The notes below the pieces were generated by a model that worked only from the letters and a program-made list of their open reading frames with translations, was not told where the DNA came from and searched no databases. From positions 26,579,001-26,643,000 of the forward strand of contig NC_081820.1 of NCBI RefSeq assembly GCF_030704535.1: DNA of 64,000 nt, given 5' to 3'. Source of the DNA: Vitis vinifera (taxonomy: Eukaryota; Streptophyta; Magnoliopsida; Vitales; Vitaceae). Each line of letters starts with the position of its first letter. The first letter of the stretch is position 1. This document shows, piece after piece, positions 1 to 11,000 of this stretch. Made by a program: the position numbers and the translations under genes.

Positions 1-1132
1 ATTTCATTGCAATGAAACTAGCTAGTGTGCTAAATAGATGAAAAACACTTCCCCCAATCCGCTACATAGAATCCAACCAAAAGAACGAAAACCTATAATA
101 CTCTAGCAAGCAAACCTAACTACAACTAAGTGGAAACTACTTAGGGAGGCATAAAATCCCCTGCAAAAGAAATCAAATATTTGGCTTTCTATGCTGCTAA
201 TAGATCCTATAAGATCAGCTAAACGAGGAAATCTACTTTGAAGCAATACAAAAAATCTGAAGAAGCCACCAACCAAACTTCCACTAACCTCTTTCTTTCT
301 TAGTTGTCCAAGGAGATAGAACAACAAAATTCTCCCTCTACTAGAAGATAGCTTTGGTCAACTTTAGACCTTCCAAGAAGGCTAAAATCTTAGCCTTAAT
401 AGCTAGACCCTCTGGCATATTTAGAGAATGCTTTCACCAATGTGCCAGAATGATCTATGAGCACTCCTAATACCTAGTTGTCATGGGTTCAAAATTAGTT
501 TGACACAACCCATTGGAGGTAAGAGTCCATATAGGGAGTTCCTCAGCCTACCTACAATAGCTTATGCTTAGAGGGAAGAGGAAAAATAAAACAAGTCCTA
601 CACTGATTCCAAAGTCCATTCATCATAAAAGATCCCTGAATTTCTCTTCACTAAATAGTCCAAATCAATGTGAGACAATTAATACACCACAGGGTCTTAC
701 AGAAAGAGAGCCCCCAAAAAGAAATGATCAACATTTCCACCACACTCCTAAGTGGAACTTAGTCAATCCAGGCAAGTTTGGACAACCTAAGCCATAGAGT
801 CAATGCTACTAGGCACAAAACCAAAAAAAAAAAGGATCCACTGAGCTTCCCTTCTCTTACGCATGACACACACCATTCTAGGATATTCTGTACTTCAATC
901 CATTAAAATATTTCTTTTCTCATCTGAAAATTCAAATTTGTCCAAAAAAAATGTTATAATGCAAATATGCAATGCTATCAACCTAACAATTTTTATTTTT
1001 ATTTTTTGAAGCAAAATTGACAGAAATCCCTCATCAAAATGAATTCAGATTATAATAACCATGTCTCAAAAACCAGTACTCGAATTTAACTGCAACAATA
1101 AATAGCAAATCATAGGACCAGAGAAATTTTAC
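1..1132. other. Left edge: intron or flank of the HP30-like gene, no exon recognised
   Basis: AT-rich sequence with short chance ORFs on both strands. No continuation of the HP30-like protein can be read here, so most of this stretch is probably intron. A candidate ORF at 564..797 (+) has no recognisable motif and is not supported. Confidence 0.4.
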
Positions 1133-1984
1133 CTGGACTGAACATCCTCCTTCCCTCTTATTCTCTTCATCACACATGATATGCCAGCATTAACCCCTGT
1201 CATAACAGCAAAATTGCGAGCTTGTACCAATGGACCCCCCGCAAGAGCCTGCAGGCAAAGGAAGCCATTGTCGCGTATGAATGAATACTCCATCAGTTGG
1301 AAATTCCACTGCTCTGATTGATTTTCTTTATTCTAGAATGCTAACTAAATTTTTGAACAACTTCGTGTCATCTGATTCCAGATAACCCAGAAACCTATGA
1401 ACCCAATTGTGCTTCACAATGAAGATTTACAGTTGGTCACACGCCTAACAGAGAATCAATAGACAGGAACCCTCCATTTGGTTGCCAAGAAAAACGATGA
1501 AAAAGAGAAATAGCAGGGTTTCATTTATCCCTTCTCTTTTCATTTAGTTTCCCAGCAACCAAAAGGAGCAGAAGGACATAAAAATCGAAAACCCCCTTTG
1601 TCCGGAAACAAAACCTAATCGACGGGCCAGAAAAAGGGTTCCCCAACAACGAGTAAAAAAAATAAATTAATGGGAATTCCATTGAAAGAAATGAAACGCC
1701 AAAAAAACCTGGGCTTGCTTGAAAGAAGCCATGGCTTGGGGACTAAGATTAGCTTGAGGAGGAGTGGGAATGGCAGAAGTAGCGTCGTTGGTGAGAGTGC
1801 CCATGAAAGCACCAATGGCCGCACCCTGAGCGGCGCTGGTGGCGGTGACGACGGCGGCTTCAACAGGCAAGGACTGCTTAGCTAACCACGCCCTGAACCC
1901 ATTCTCCAAATCCTTGAACCGCGCCTGTAGCTGGGCAATTGGGTTCTGAGCAGCCACCATTACTCCTTGTTTCCCCTCGTCCAT
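1133..1984 (-). CDS. Tim17/Tim22-family import protein, HP30-like, first two exons (gene continues off left edge)
   Basis: Two exons are visible. Exon 1 (1709..1984, 92 codons) starts at an ATG giving MDEGKQGVMV and ends KQAQ at a GT donor; exon 2 (1133..1248) follows an AG acceptor, continues ALAGGPLVQARNF, and contains the stretch MTGVNAGISCVMKRIRGKED. This matches the N-terminal half of plant HP30/Tric-type proteins of the Tim17/Tim22/OEP16 family, integral proteins of the chloroplast inner envelope and/or mitochondrial membrane that help import transit-peptide-less proteins or tRNA. The remaining transmembrane segments and the SAM domain known for the family are not seen in 1..1132, so the later exons must lie outside the window. 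An upstream in-frame ATG at 2050 would add 22 residues; I prefer 1984 because family members begin close to GKQGVMVA. Family call is recognition, exon edges are read directly. Confidence 0.82.
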
Positions 1985-3216
1985 TTCCTCTCTTCTCAGA
2001 CCTCCCTCCTTGCCTGCTGGATGGATAATAGTTTTTCTTCTTTTTCTCACCCTTAAACCCTAATATGCTCAATTTATATTCATGAAATAGTCCAAACCTC
2101 TATCCATGAAATTCACCCCCTAATTCACACAGAAAAAGGACAAACCCACATGTCGGAAAATATTAAGAAAAGGAAAATACCTTCTTCTTTTTTTTTTATA
2201 ATCATTTTTCCATATTTGATTTATTATTAAAAAAAAATGAAAATAAATAAATAAATATAATTATAAATAATTAAAAATTTATTTTAAAAAGAAAATTAAA
2301 TTAAATTAATTTGAAGAAACATATAAAATATTTTTATTAAATTTAAATTTATTTTTTTATTTTCTTCCTATTTTTCCCTTTTCTTTTCTTTCAAAATTTT
2401 CAATAACAATGAATAAATATGAATTCTTAAAAATTAAAACACGTCCAACATGGTGATTAGTTTTTTAAGAATTTTTTCTTAAATTTGATTTTTTTAAGAA
2501 TTTTAAAATACGCTCCTTTTATCTTTATTAATTTTTTTCTATAATAGTATATATTTCTTTTGATATCCAATTCCACCTTGGTTTTTTAAAATAGTTAGGT
2601 CTTCTTGGAACAGTTTTTTATAATAATTTTTTTTATTTTAAATAAAAATAAAGAAAACAAATTTGATAACAATTTTTTTAACTTGTTTTCTAATAATTGT
2701 TTTAAGAAATAATTATACAAATAAATATAGAATAATTAAAAATAAAACATTAAATATAAAATATATTTAAAAATATTAAAAACAAGTTAAAAACATTTTA
2801 ATTTTTAAATAAATTTTTTTTTTACAAAAATTAGAGAATAATTTTTAAAAATTGTTCTCAAAAACCATTTTTAAAAACGATTATTAAACAAACCTTAATT
2901 TTTCCATTTTATGCAACAATTACATAAACGAGATAATAATACAAGTATTGGAAATTGACAAAACTTGACTTTAGTTTGTAATTTATCAATCCAATTAAAA
3001 CTGCTTCTCTTCTTTTATTCAAGATAGTAGGGGTTGAGATTGTTTTTGGGTTTAAAAATGTTATTTTGTTCCACTAAGAAAAAGTCTAATTTTAACCTCT
3101 TCTATTCAATGAAAAATAGTTTAAAATAAATAATAATAATAAATCAAATAAAAAGTTAAAAAAAAAAAAAAACAGTTTATTTATCATACACTGTCTGTCC
3201 TATGATACATCATTCG

Positions 3217-3350
3217 CCCATGACACCTATGATACATCATTCAAATATAGCCTTATCCACAAATATGAAATGATTCTTCTAATAAGCATATTCTAATATT
3301 GCCTTAAGACCAAGGACAAACCCATGACACCTATGATACATCATTCAAAT
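3217..3350. repeat. 30-bp direct repeat, two copies 104 bp apart
   Basis: The same 30 bases (beginning CCCATGACACCTATGATACA) occur at 3217..3246 and again at 3321..3350. A shorter related piece precedes the first copy. No function is visible. Confidence 0.8.
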
Positions 3351-3623
3351 CTTTCTTAGTTGGTTTGTAGACTTCCAACCTTGAATCGAAAATAACAAAA
3401 ATATCCTATGATATCGACCATGGCTCTCTATTCAAGCCCGCTGCTAATCGAGACTTAATATATATATGGAATGGGAACATTGTTAGAGGAGAAAAACGTC
3501 GGAATAGTCCAATTAGTCAGGACAAACATTAGAAATATGGTAATATATTTGAATCTTATCAATAATGAGACTTTAAATTTACCCGATATTTCTTATTATC
3601 TTAAGGAATGTTTTTATTATTAA

Positions 3624-3903
3624 AGGTGACGTTTGTTTTTTTGGCTTTTTGTCGAAAACAATTTAGTTTTAGAATTTAGGTTGTTTGTTTTTCTATTTTT
3701 TCATAACTTATTATAAACTTTTTACTAAATAGAAAAAGCCAAAATATCTAGTTTTTTTTAAATAGAAAAAATAATATATTAATTTTTTTTTACTTTTTAA
3801 TACTTAATAGAAATAAAATACTACAAAAATAAACAACCTAATATTTAATACCATTAAGCATTAAGGTTCTATTTAGAATCAAGTAAAAAAACAAACATCA
3901 CCT
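3624..3903. mobile_element. Small inverted-repeat element, PIF/Harbinger (Tourist)-like MITE
   Basis: The left end reads AGGTGACGTTTGTTTTTTTG and the right end, read on the other strand, AGGTGATGTTTGTTTTTTTA, so about 20 bp of terminal inverted repeat bound a 280-bp AT-rich body without ORF. TAA-type trinucleotides flank both ends, as expected for PIF/Harbinger target duplications. The same ends and an internal AATAGAAAAAGCCAAAATAT block are shared with the palindromic element at 60488..60565, so the two are one family. Confidence 0.7.
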
Positions 3904-4104
3904 AACTATTTTAACTTTTTTTTAAAAACAAACAATATTTACTTAGATAATTATTTTGGTCTAATTTGGTTATTTTTCATCATATGACATCTTTAACATC
4001 TGTACATGCAATAACCAAATAAATTTCAAAGAACATGTTCCATCAAATTAAGAATCCTGAATGCACGTAACCCAAAAAATTAAACATGCCCAATTTTTTT
4101 GTAG

Positions 4105-4287
4105 TCAATGTTGTAGTATCAGAAGTGGGGTCTTCATTGTAGAAGAGAATGACATCGTTGGGTCGCAACCCATTCGGACAGGCATCCATCTGATGCCGAG
4201 GACCAATGCCTCCAACACATTTCCTTCTCCATCATCCATCTCCACCCTCTGCCCATGCAAGAACCAACCAGTGAGCCGTCTGCACAA
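4105..4287 (-). pseudogene. Decayed copy of the neighbouring B3-like gene
   Basis: The stretch 4098..4160 aligns base by base with 4744..4810, the 3' part of the intact B3-like gene 640 bp away. Translated in two frames it still shows VEMDDGEGN followed, after a frame change, by GLRPNDVILFYNEDP, against GLKCDDVILFYEDGP in the intact gene. The upstream two-thirds of the domain is no longer recognisable. This is a tandem-duplicate relic of a host gene, not a coding gene. Confidence 0.7.
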
Positions 4288-4736
4288 CTAGGCCTTGAAT
4301 GAAAATTCTCTTATGGAAATAGCCCTGCAAGCCACTTCCACAGAGCCCATCATCACCTTCTCCAATAACCCATATTTCTCCATCTCCCACCGCCCACCCT
4401 TCCCCATGACATTTACGCATCAATCCAAAAGCCCCTGTGAACCCCTGCAGCAGCATGACTCATTTTTGACGCCACCAACCAGTCAAAACCTCCAACAGCC
4501 CAAATGAATGGTCTACTTGTGTATGGAGATATAAAATTAGAGAGAATATTTTCAACTACTTATCACTTTCCACAACTAAGAAACATATAGAAACAATATT
4601 GCTTTTTATTTGATGGAATAGAATGATATGAATGAAAAGTTCAAGTTCAAGTTCAAGAGAGATACAACTTGGCAAACCCTAATACCAAAAGCCAATGAAG
4701 AAACCTGCATTCTGACTGCACCTCACTCCTCACTCC

Positions 4737-5072
4737 TCAGCACCCAGTTCTTTCATAGTCAATGACGTAGTACCTAGAATTGGGGCCATCTTCGTAGAAA
4801 AGAATCACATCGTCGCATTTCAATCCATGTGCCTTCACAAATTTGTCCAGGTTCAATGAAAACCACTGTGGTGTAGCCTCCAGCTCCCAGAACTCTCCCT
4901 TACTGTCCACAAATGGTACCATCATCCTGCCATGTTTTCCTTCATGTTTCTTCGGTAAAAAAACAAGTGAAGGAACCCTGAGCTTTCCGGTGAGGAGATC
5001 GCCGAAGGTTAGCCTCTTACTGAAGATGAGGGTAGGAGTCCGGTCTTTGCTACTGCTTCTGCTTCTGCTCAT
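4737..5072 (-). CDS. Small B3-domain-like protein
   Basis: One exon, 111 aa, ATG at 5072. After a short Ser/Arg-rich leader the protein reads KRLTFGDLLTGKLRVPSL (about residues 19-36), then VPFVDSKGEFWELEATPQW, then HGLKCDDVILFYEDG and YYVIDYE at the C-terminus. This order (K.LT..D, G.LR(V/I)P, D..G..W, GD.(I/V).FY) is that of plant B3 DNA-binding domains, and the protein is little more than the domain. B3 proteins bind DNA in the nucleus; the target is unknown. A decayed copy lies downstream and a duplicated flank upstream, so this is the survivor of a local tandem expansion. It lacks the long acidic regions of larger B3 proteins. Family call is by motif only and an extra 5' exon is possible. 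Confidence 0.65.
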   Translation of the reverse strand: MSRSRSSSKDRTPTLIFSKRLTFGDLLTGKLRVPSLVFLPKKHEGKHGRMMVPFVDSKGEFWELEATPQWFSLNLDKFVKAHGLKCDDVILFYEDGPNSRYYVIDYERTGC

Positions 5073-5119
5073 TGGTAACCACAGACATAGACTGCATATA
5101 TGTATGAATGATTCTTAAT

Positions 5120-5540
5120 TTGACCATTTATTGGCAACCATGTCGATCAAGGAAAATCTTAAGCCTCATTTCTTGTAAGATACCAAACTAATTACCTGGA
5201 TCCGCCCCCCATTTTCTCCACCTTTTTTGCCTTCGAGCTGTCTTCATCCACTGCTCTCGCAGATGTGAATCAACAATAAACTTAGGATTGTATCAAAGTA
5301 TTCAGCTTCATGAAATGAGATTCTATATGTAAAGATCAGATGATGAGAGAAAAAAAAGGAAGGAAAGAGTCAACCAGAATGGAAGGTTTTCTCTACAGTT
5401 TTCTCAGTCTACATTATTCCTATGGCCTTCCAAGTTTCTTGGGTTTCTTGGCGAAACTTTTTTTTTCCTCCATGTTTTCTTGACTTTCCAAGATTCTGGT
5501 CTCTCATGCATGATTCTTGGCAACCATGCAGAGGATAAAA
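5120..5540. other. Upstream flank of the small B3-like gene, nothing recognised
   Basis: Moderately AT-rich sequence without supported ORF. It may contain 5' untranslated sequence or promoter of the B3-like gene. Confidence 0.3.
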
Positions 5541-6118
5541 GAGAGAGAAATATCAAACGAAATCTTGAACAAGAAAAACCCTAAACTTGGAGTCCATGCA
5601 GACAACAAAGTCACGTACCTTGATCTCTTTTTTCCATTGAAGGCTTCAAGTCACTTGCAGGTAGATTAAACCTCACATTTTTCTTCATTGTTTTACCTAA
5701 TACCAAAGTTAGGGTTTTCTTAGACATTTTTCTTGATTTGAGGGAGAGAAATAGCAACTTTGAAGTATATATGCATGGATGATGAATTTGCCTTTTTTAT
5801 CTCAAATGAAATCTTGAAAAAGAAAAGTCCTAAACTTAGGGCCATGTTTGGTTCCCAAGAAAATACCAAAGAAAATCAAAGAACCCAACATAGCCTTAGA
5901 GTTCTTGTAAATACCAAAGTTACCTTCATTTCCTTTTCCTTTCCCCATTGAAGGCTTGGAGGTTTCTTGATTAGCAACTGATCCACTGGGAGATCCATCC
6001 AACTTCAGCTTTCTCTCCATTTCTTCCTCTAGTCCAAAATCTGGCCTTTTCTCAGTCACTTTTCTTGATTCGAAGGAGACAAGTATCCACTTTGAAGTAT
6101 GTATATGTATGAAATGAA
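5541..6118. repeat. Imperfect tandem duplication, two copies of about 240-310 bp
   Basis: Blocks in the same order recur in 5541..5780 and 5795..6118: AAATCTTGAA(C/A)AAGAAAA followed by CCTAAACTT, then CCATTGAAGGCTT, then TTTTCTTGATT(T/C)GA with AGGGAGA or AGGAGAC, then ACTTTGAAGTAT. The second copy is longer partly because of a small inserted element at about 5840..5897. A minus-strand frame in the second copy (5802..6128) encodes a Ser/Lys-rich peptide that could be a relic leader of another B3-like copy, but I cannot support it as a gene. Confidence 0.6.
5840..5897. mobile_element. Very short inverted-repeat insertion of the ATGTTTGGTTCC family
   Basis: The left end GCCATGTTTGGTTCCC and the right end (other strand) AGGCTATGTTGGGTTC are mirror copies about 55 bp apart. 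The same terminal motif bounds the element at 17050..17358 and starts the fragment at 36842. It sits inside one copy of the duplicated block and is absent from the other, which shows it is an insertion. Confidence 0.5.
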
Positions 6119-6129
6119 TAATGTTCAAT

Positions 6130-7150
6130 TAGTCATGGATATTTATATTGCTATGGAGGCAGGTATTAGTTAAATTAGTTTCAAAATCTGTTATAACTCA
6201 CTTCCACGCTGGCAAGGAGAGTCACTTTTGCTATGCCACGTCATTGCTCCTTTGTATAATTAATATTTTTATTTATTACTCCATTGAAATTGCTTAATCA
6301 TTTATATATACATATAAAAAAACTACAAATCCCGTAGATTCAAATTAGTACTTTATTTGATTTATAATATAAGTATATTAAGGGGTATGGTATGTTGATA
6401 TAAAATTATCGGTTTTATAAAAAAAAGGTTCAAAAATTTTTCTAATTAAGTTTTATTGTAATATATTATCATATAAATATATTTATAAATAATGATACAA
6501 ATATATAGAGCCAAGTATAAGGAATTTAATATATACATATAAAGAGTAAAATCATTTAAAAATGAAAAACAATAGAAAAAAACAAGATTGATCGACGTTT
6601 TTGAGTACCATACTAAAAAGTGTCTTTTCGACATGATATCGAAAAATGCCTTTCTAACCCCACTTACAATTTTAGGATATAGTCAAGGAGTATAATCATT
6701 CAATAAAAAACCAATAATCTTGATTTCAACATTTTGAATATTTAATTAGCTTAGATATACCACACGATACAAAAGAATAAAATAAATAATAATAATAATA
6801 AACCTATTTGCCATGCTATCCAAAGAATGTCTTTTCAATATGGTACCAAAAAAGGCATTTTTGTTGCATGCAAATTTTTACATACCGATTTGATATGCTA
6901 TAAAATGTGTTTTTCCGATAAGGTATCGAAAAAGTATATTTTTGACATGGTATATTTTTAGGATAGTAGTCTAACCCCACATACTATCTTGAAGCATAAC
7001 CGAGGAATATGATATAATGATATCTTATATCAATGAGATGCATAAGTTCTTTGATGGAACTTAATTAGATATACGGGTTTTAAAACCGTGAGGGTTCGGA
7101 GGTCCAATACCAACAATATATACAAGAAGAAGTGATTTGTTAGTATTTAA
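6130..7150. other. AT-rich intergenic stretch with degenerate short repeats
   Basis: No supported gene. The theme GGTATCGAAAAA and a neighbouring CTAACCCCAC block occur more than once (around 6630-6680 and 6915-6980), suggesting an old duplicated repeat. Confidence 0.35.
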
Positions 7151-7165
7151 GTAGTACAGGGTAGA

Positions 7166-7329
7166 GGGGCGGCCCATAGAGATAAATATTTGTCAGCATT
7201 CCTCTATCGTGGGCTATAGAGCCCATTATTCTGAAGTCCAGGCCCATGTCCAGGGACAGCCCAATCAAAAGAGTGGAAGGAGCCTGCTGTCTCCCTGCGC
7301 CAGTACGCTGGAGTCTCCTCTCTCCTCAG
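7166..7329 (+). promoter_or_regulatory. Probable BIN4 promoter and 5' untranslated exon with site II motifs
   Basis: GGCCCAT at about 7171 and AGGCCCAT at about 7229 are site II elements (TGGGCY on the other strand), common upstream of plant replication and growth genes. A GTGAGT donor follows CCTCAG at 7329/7330, consistent with an untranslated first exon spliced toward the ATG at 8054. An ORF starting at 7246 crosses this donor and has no family resemblance, so I read it as non-coding. The transcription start is not known. Confidence 0.4.
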
Positions 7330-8053
7330 GTGAGTGACCAATCTATCAGATTTCTAATGGAGTTTTTGCTGGCCACTGGGGGTTTTCCGTTTGTTTACCT
7401 AGAAAGTGCATGGAAGGAAGAATGTTATTTTCGCTGCTTTTCATTTAGAATCTCAGTTTCATGTTTGGTATTGTTTTTGTTGCTACAAGGCCTTCACCGT
7501 TTCTATTGTGACTGTAAAATTGCCAATGCTCAGGAATAGGGTTTCCCTTACGAATTTCTCTGTAGGGATAGTTAGTTCCCCCACTGGAGGACATCCTTCA
7601 CATCAAAATTTTATGATATGAGATTCTGGTACAAGCTTTTTGCTCAAGCAGAGAATTCTGCTTGATTTCAAGGAGTGATGAAAGCCTCTCTAATGATGCG
7701 GAATTCTTGTTCCAAAGCTCAGGAAATGGTCCACAGGTTGGGTGCAGGCCTCCCCTGCACCCTAACCCTACCACCTGATGAAGCCTGGATTGCAGGCCTC
7801 TAGCACTACTACCTCAAATTTAGAATTTTCTATCTAGGGTTTGCTTAGGGGGGTCTGCTCCTCCAACTTGTGCTGTGTTAGTTCTTAATAAAGATTCTGT
7901 GTCCTGTATCTTTTGACCTTTTCTGGATTTTCGGATTATTTGTTAGATAGCAGTCATCACTGGATCAGCAGGACCTTGTCCTGATCAGAGACTGGTTTTT
8001 TGGGGAAACCATATTGATCGGTGGATGTGGTATTGTTTGCCATAAAGGTCAAG

Positions 8054-11000
8054 ATGGGCAGCTCCAGGGAGGAATCTCCTGATTGGCTGCATTGCTTCCA
8101 GGTATTACCATAATCAAAATAGTCTTTAACTAAGTAGTCTGCTGCAGGATTTGGCTGTAGGAGTTTAAAGATAATGGTTGTGTTCATCTTTTGTTCTGAT
8201 TTCAGTTCTATTGCAATTTAACTCTTGGGATTTCAAGCTTTTGAATTTTAGGAGTTTTGCACCACTTGGGGTCTCTAATGACTGCTGGGCATTTTAAGAG
8301 ACCGGCATGGGGTAACTCAAGTATATAAGCTGTATCTTGAGGTGTCATCCATGAGTATCTAAACTCTAGTTGATGTAGGAGAACCCTCAAATTAGTTAGC
8401 TGATTACAACCAAACAACGGTTTTTCGATTTTCAGCTTCTTAGGTTTTATGGAGAAGAGGGTGGGGTTAGGTCTTATGAATGATTTAAGATTCAGTTTGA
8501 CAATGACTCAACGCCTCTTATCAGTTGCAATCAAAAGGAAAATGGTTTTGGATCTGTCATGAAAAGAGAATTTGGGGGGTTTTATTGTTAGGTACTATAG
8601 GTTTTATTAATAGTAACGTTCTTAGAGTTTACCAGCCTTTAGCTTGTTGTCACACCATAATTTACCCCAAAAATTATTGTTAAACTATTTCATGTATTAG
8701 AAATAGTTTGTCATCATGGAGAGTTGTAAGGGCTTGGCCATGGAAGGTTCCTTGGTTATCAAGAAAAAAAAAATAGAAATAAGTATGTATTTGCCTTTTG
8801 TTTTTAGGGATTTTACTTGCTTTGTTGGCTCTATAGTAGTTTACTATCATTTTGTCTGGACGCTAGTTGAGAGAGTTTAATTTGTTGAACAGGCACCAAC
8901 TCGTTCAGCTTTGACATTATCTTCGGATTCTGACTCTCCTCCTGAAGATAGCCCTTTAAGGGAGGATAAAGATGCAGATTCTCCATTCAATGAAACTTCA
9001 AAAGCAAAGTCTCCAAGAAAAAGGCTGAAAGCAGAAGATCCCAAATCCACAAAAAAGCAGAAAGTAAACAATCACAAGAAAAAAGAAGGTATAACTGGCG
9101 GTCAGTACAGAAATTTTATGTTTTTTTATTACAGCATTCAGTTGAAAGACATTGATTCAGATAATGTCATACTACTCCTAATTAGGTTGCACTCTAAATG
9201 TTCCTTGAAAGTGATGCAGGGAATGAAGGTCGCAAGAAGGCTTCAGTGGAAAAACCATCTGATGGGGAGCCTAATGTAAGAAGCTTCACACCAAGATTGC
9301 TTATCTAATGTTTCATTAAGTCATCTCCTCCTCAATATTGCCTTTGGTTCCCTCCGATATATCAACCTCAGGATTCTTTTCAATCTTAAATTTGTGATGT
9401 AGCTATTAACTATTCTCTCTTTGATCTGCAAGTCTTCCTAAGTAATCCTAAATATGAGAGGTCTTTTCAAAGGACATAACCAAGATTCTTTTCTTTTCCC
9501 TTTTTTGCTTTTATGAAATAATAAAAGAGCAAAGAAGCCTTGAACCAAGTATTCATATTCATGAGAAAACACTTAACAGCCATGTTTGGGAAAATAAGAT
9601 CCAATTTGTTTATTATTTCTAAACAAACAAAAAGAAAAATAACAATAAGATGCCCATGCCTATTGGTATCTATTTGGTAGGAAAACAACAATTATGCTAT
9701 CTGATCAGTAGGCATCTATTTTAATCAATCATACCCAAGGTTTGATTTATTTATTTATTTATTTTTATTATCTTTGGGAGCTATGAAATGGTTAGGTTGA
9801 AATGCATCTCTTTGTGGCATATCTTGATGCATTAATTTATATCTGTTTTCCTTTATTTAGGGATTAATAGCCATTCTTAGGATGACAATAGCTTCTGGAA
9901 TCACTTCTTTTAAATGAAGCAGACTAAACAATAGTTTAATTATCCAACAGCATTATATGAAGTCCAACAATTGTGAGTAGCTAACTTTAGATATCTTTTT
10001 TTCTTCCATTTTTTTTTTTTGGAAAAGAAATTTGTTTTTCTTAGTTATGGAATGTTTTTTGATTTTATAAAATACTCTTGCATGGGAAGAAAGATTCCAC
10101 TTCAATTTGCAAAAGTATGGCTAGAGAGGGAAATGTCATAAAGCAGTGAGGTGGGCTTTAGATATTTACTGAGGTAGGCTCATCTTAATTTTCTGATGAA
10201 AGCAGGCAGTTGTTTGTAAACGTTACACCCAAGGAGATTTCTAAAATCAACTACTTGTACTGCCAAAATGTCCATGGACCAGGATCCAGTGGCGTGCTCT
10301 GTCACTCCTGAATAACATCCTAAACTAAAATCACTTGATCAGGCCAATTTGATATAATTAATGTTACCCTTGACTATCCAATTGTATCTTTTTCTTTTTT
10401 ATTGTTCTGGCATTTTAAGCTAATAGCACAGTTGTGTTATTATCCAAATTGATACTTTTTTTTTCCTGGGAAGCAAGTGGCATCAAATTGTAGTATTTGA
10501 ACTCCTTGATGTGCACCTCTCCTTTGTTTTACTGCACTCAGGCAATACCATTACAATCATTCTAATCACTGGAATTAAACGATCCTAGTATCTGTTTGTA
10601 TCAAATATTGTATCTATTGTTCTGTTAAAGGGCTTTAAAATGCTTTGAAGCAACTAGTTAGTTTGCTATCACCTTTCTATAGATTTCTAATTTCAAGAAT
10701 TTCCTTTGTTGAACAGGCACCAAATCATTCAGTCTGGAAGTTATCATCAGATTCTGAGTCTTGTCCAGATAATAGCTCCATGAGGGAAGATTATATCCAT
10801 CATGAAGAATCATCTGTGCATAAAACAACTCAATTTCCGGACAAAGAAAAGGATGCAGTTCTTAGTGAGAATGGTCAAGAGTCCTTGTTGAATGAGGCTT
10901 CAAAAGAAAAATCTCCAAAAAAACGGGTGAAAGTAGAAGATCACATATCCAGCAAAAAGAAGAAAGCAAACAGTGACATGAAAGGGAAAGGTATGATCAA

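Larger units (their letters stand above)
2100..4050. other. AT-rich intergenic stretch with repeat debris
   Basis: Very AT-rich, with no supported gene. The part 2600..2890 ends in a tail rich in TTTTTAAAAA blocks that recurs in other gene-free parts of the window (around 42630, 48640 and 60850), suggesting decayed small inverted-repeat elements. A 30-bp direct repeat and a Harbinger-like element in this stretch are listed separately. Confidence 0.4.

Noticed and set aside
7246-7539. ORF MSRDSPIKRVEGACC... as the first exon of BIN4
   Set aside because: It crosses a GTGAGT donor and lacks the SPDWL N-terminus, which is found instead at 8054..8101 with a good donor and phase.
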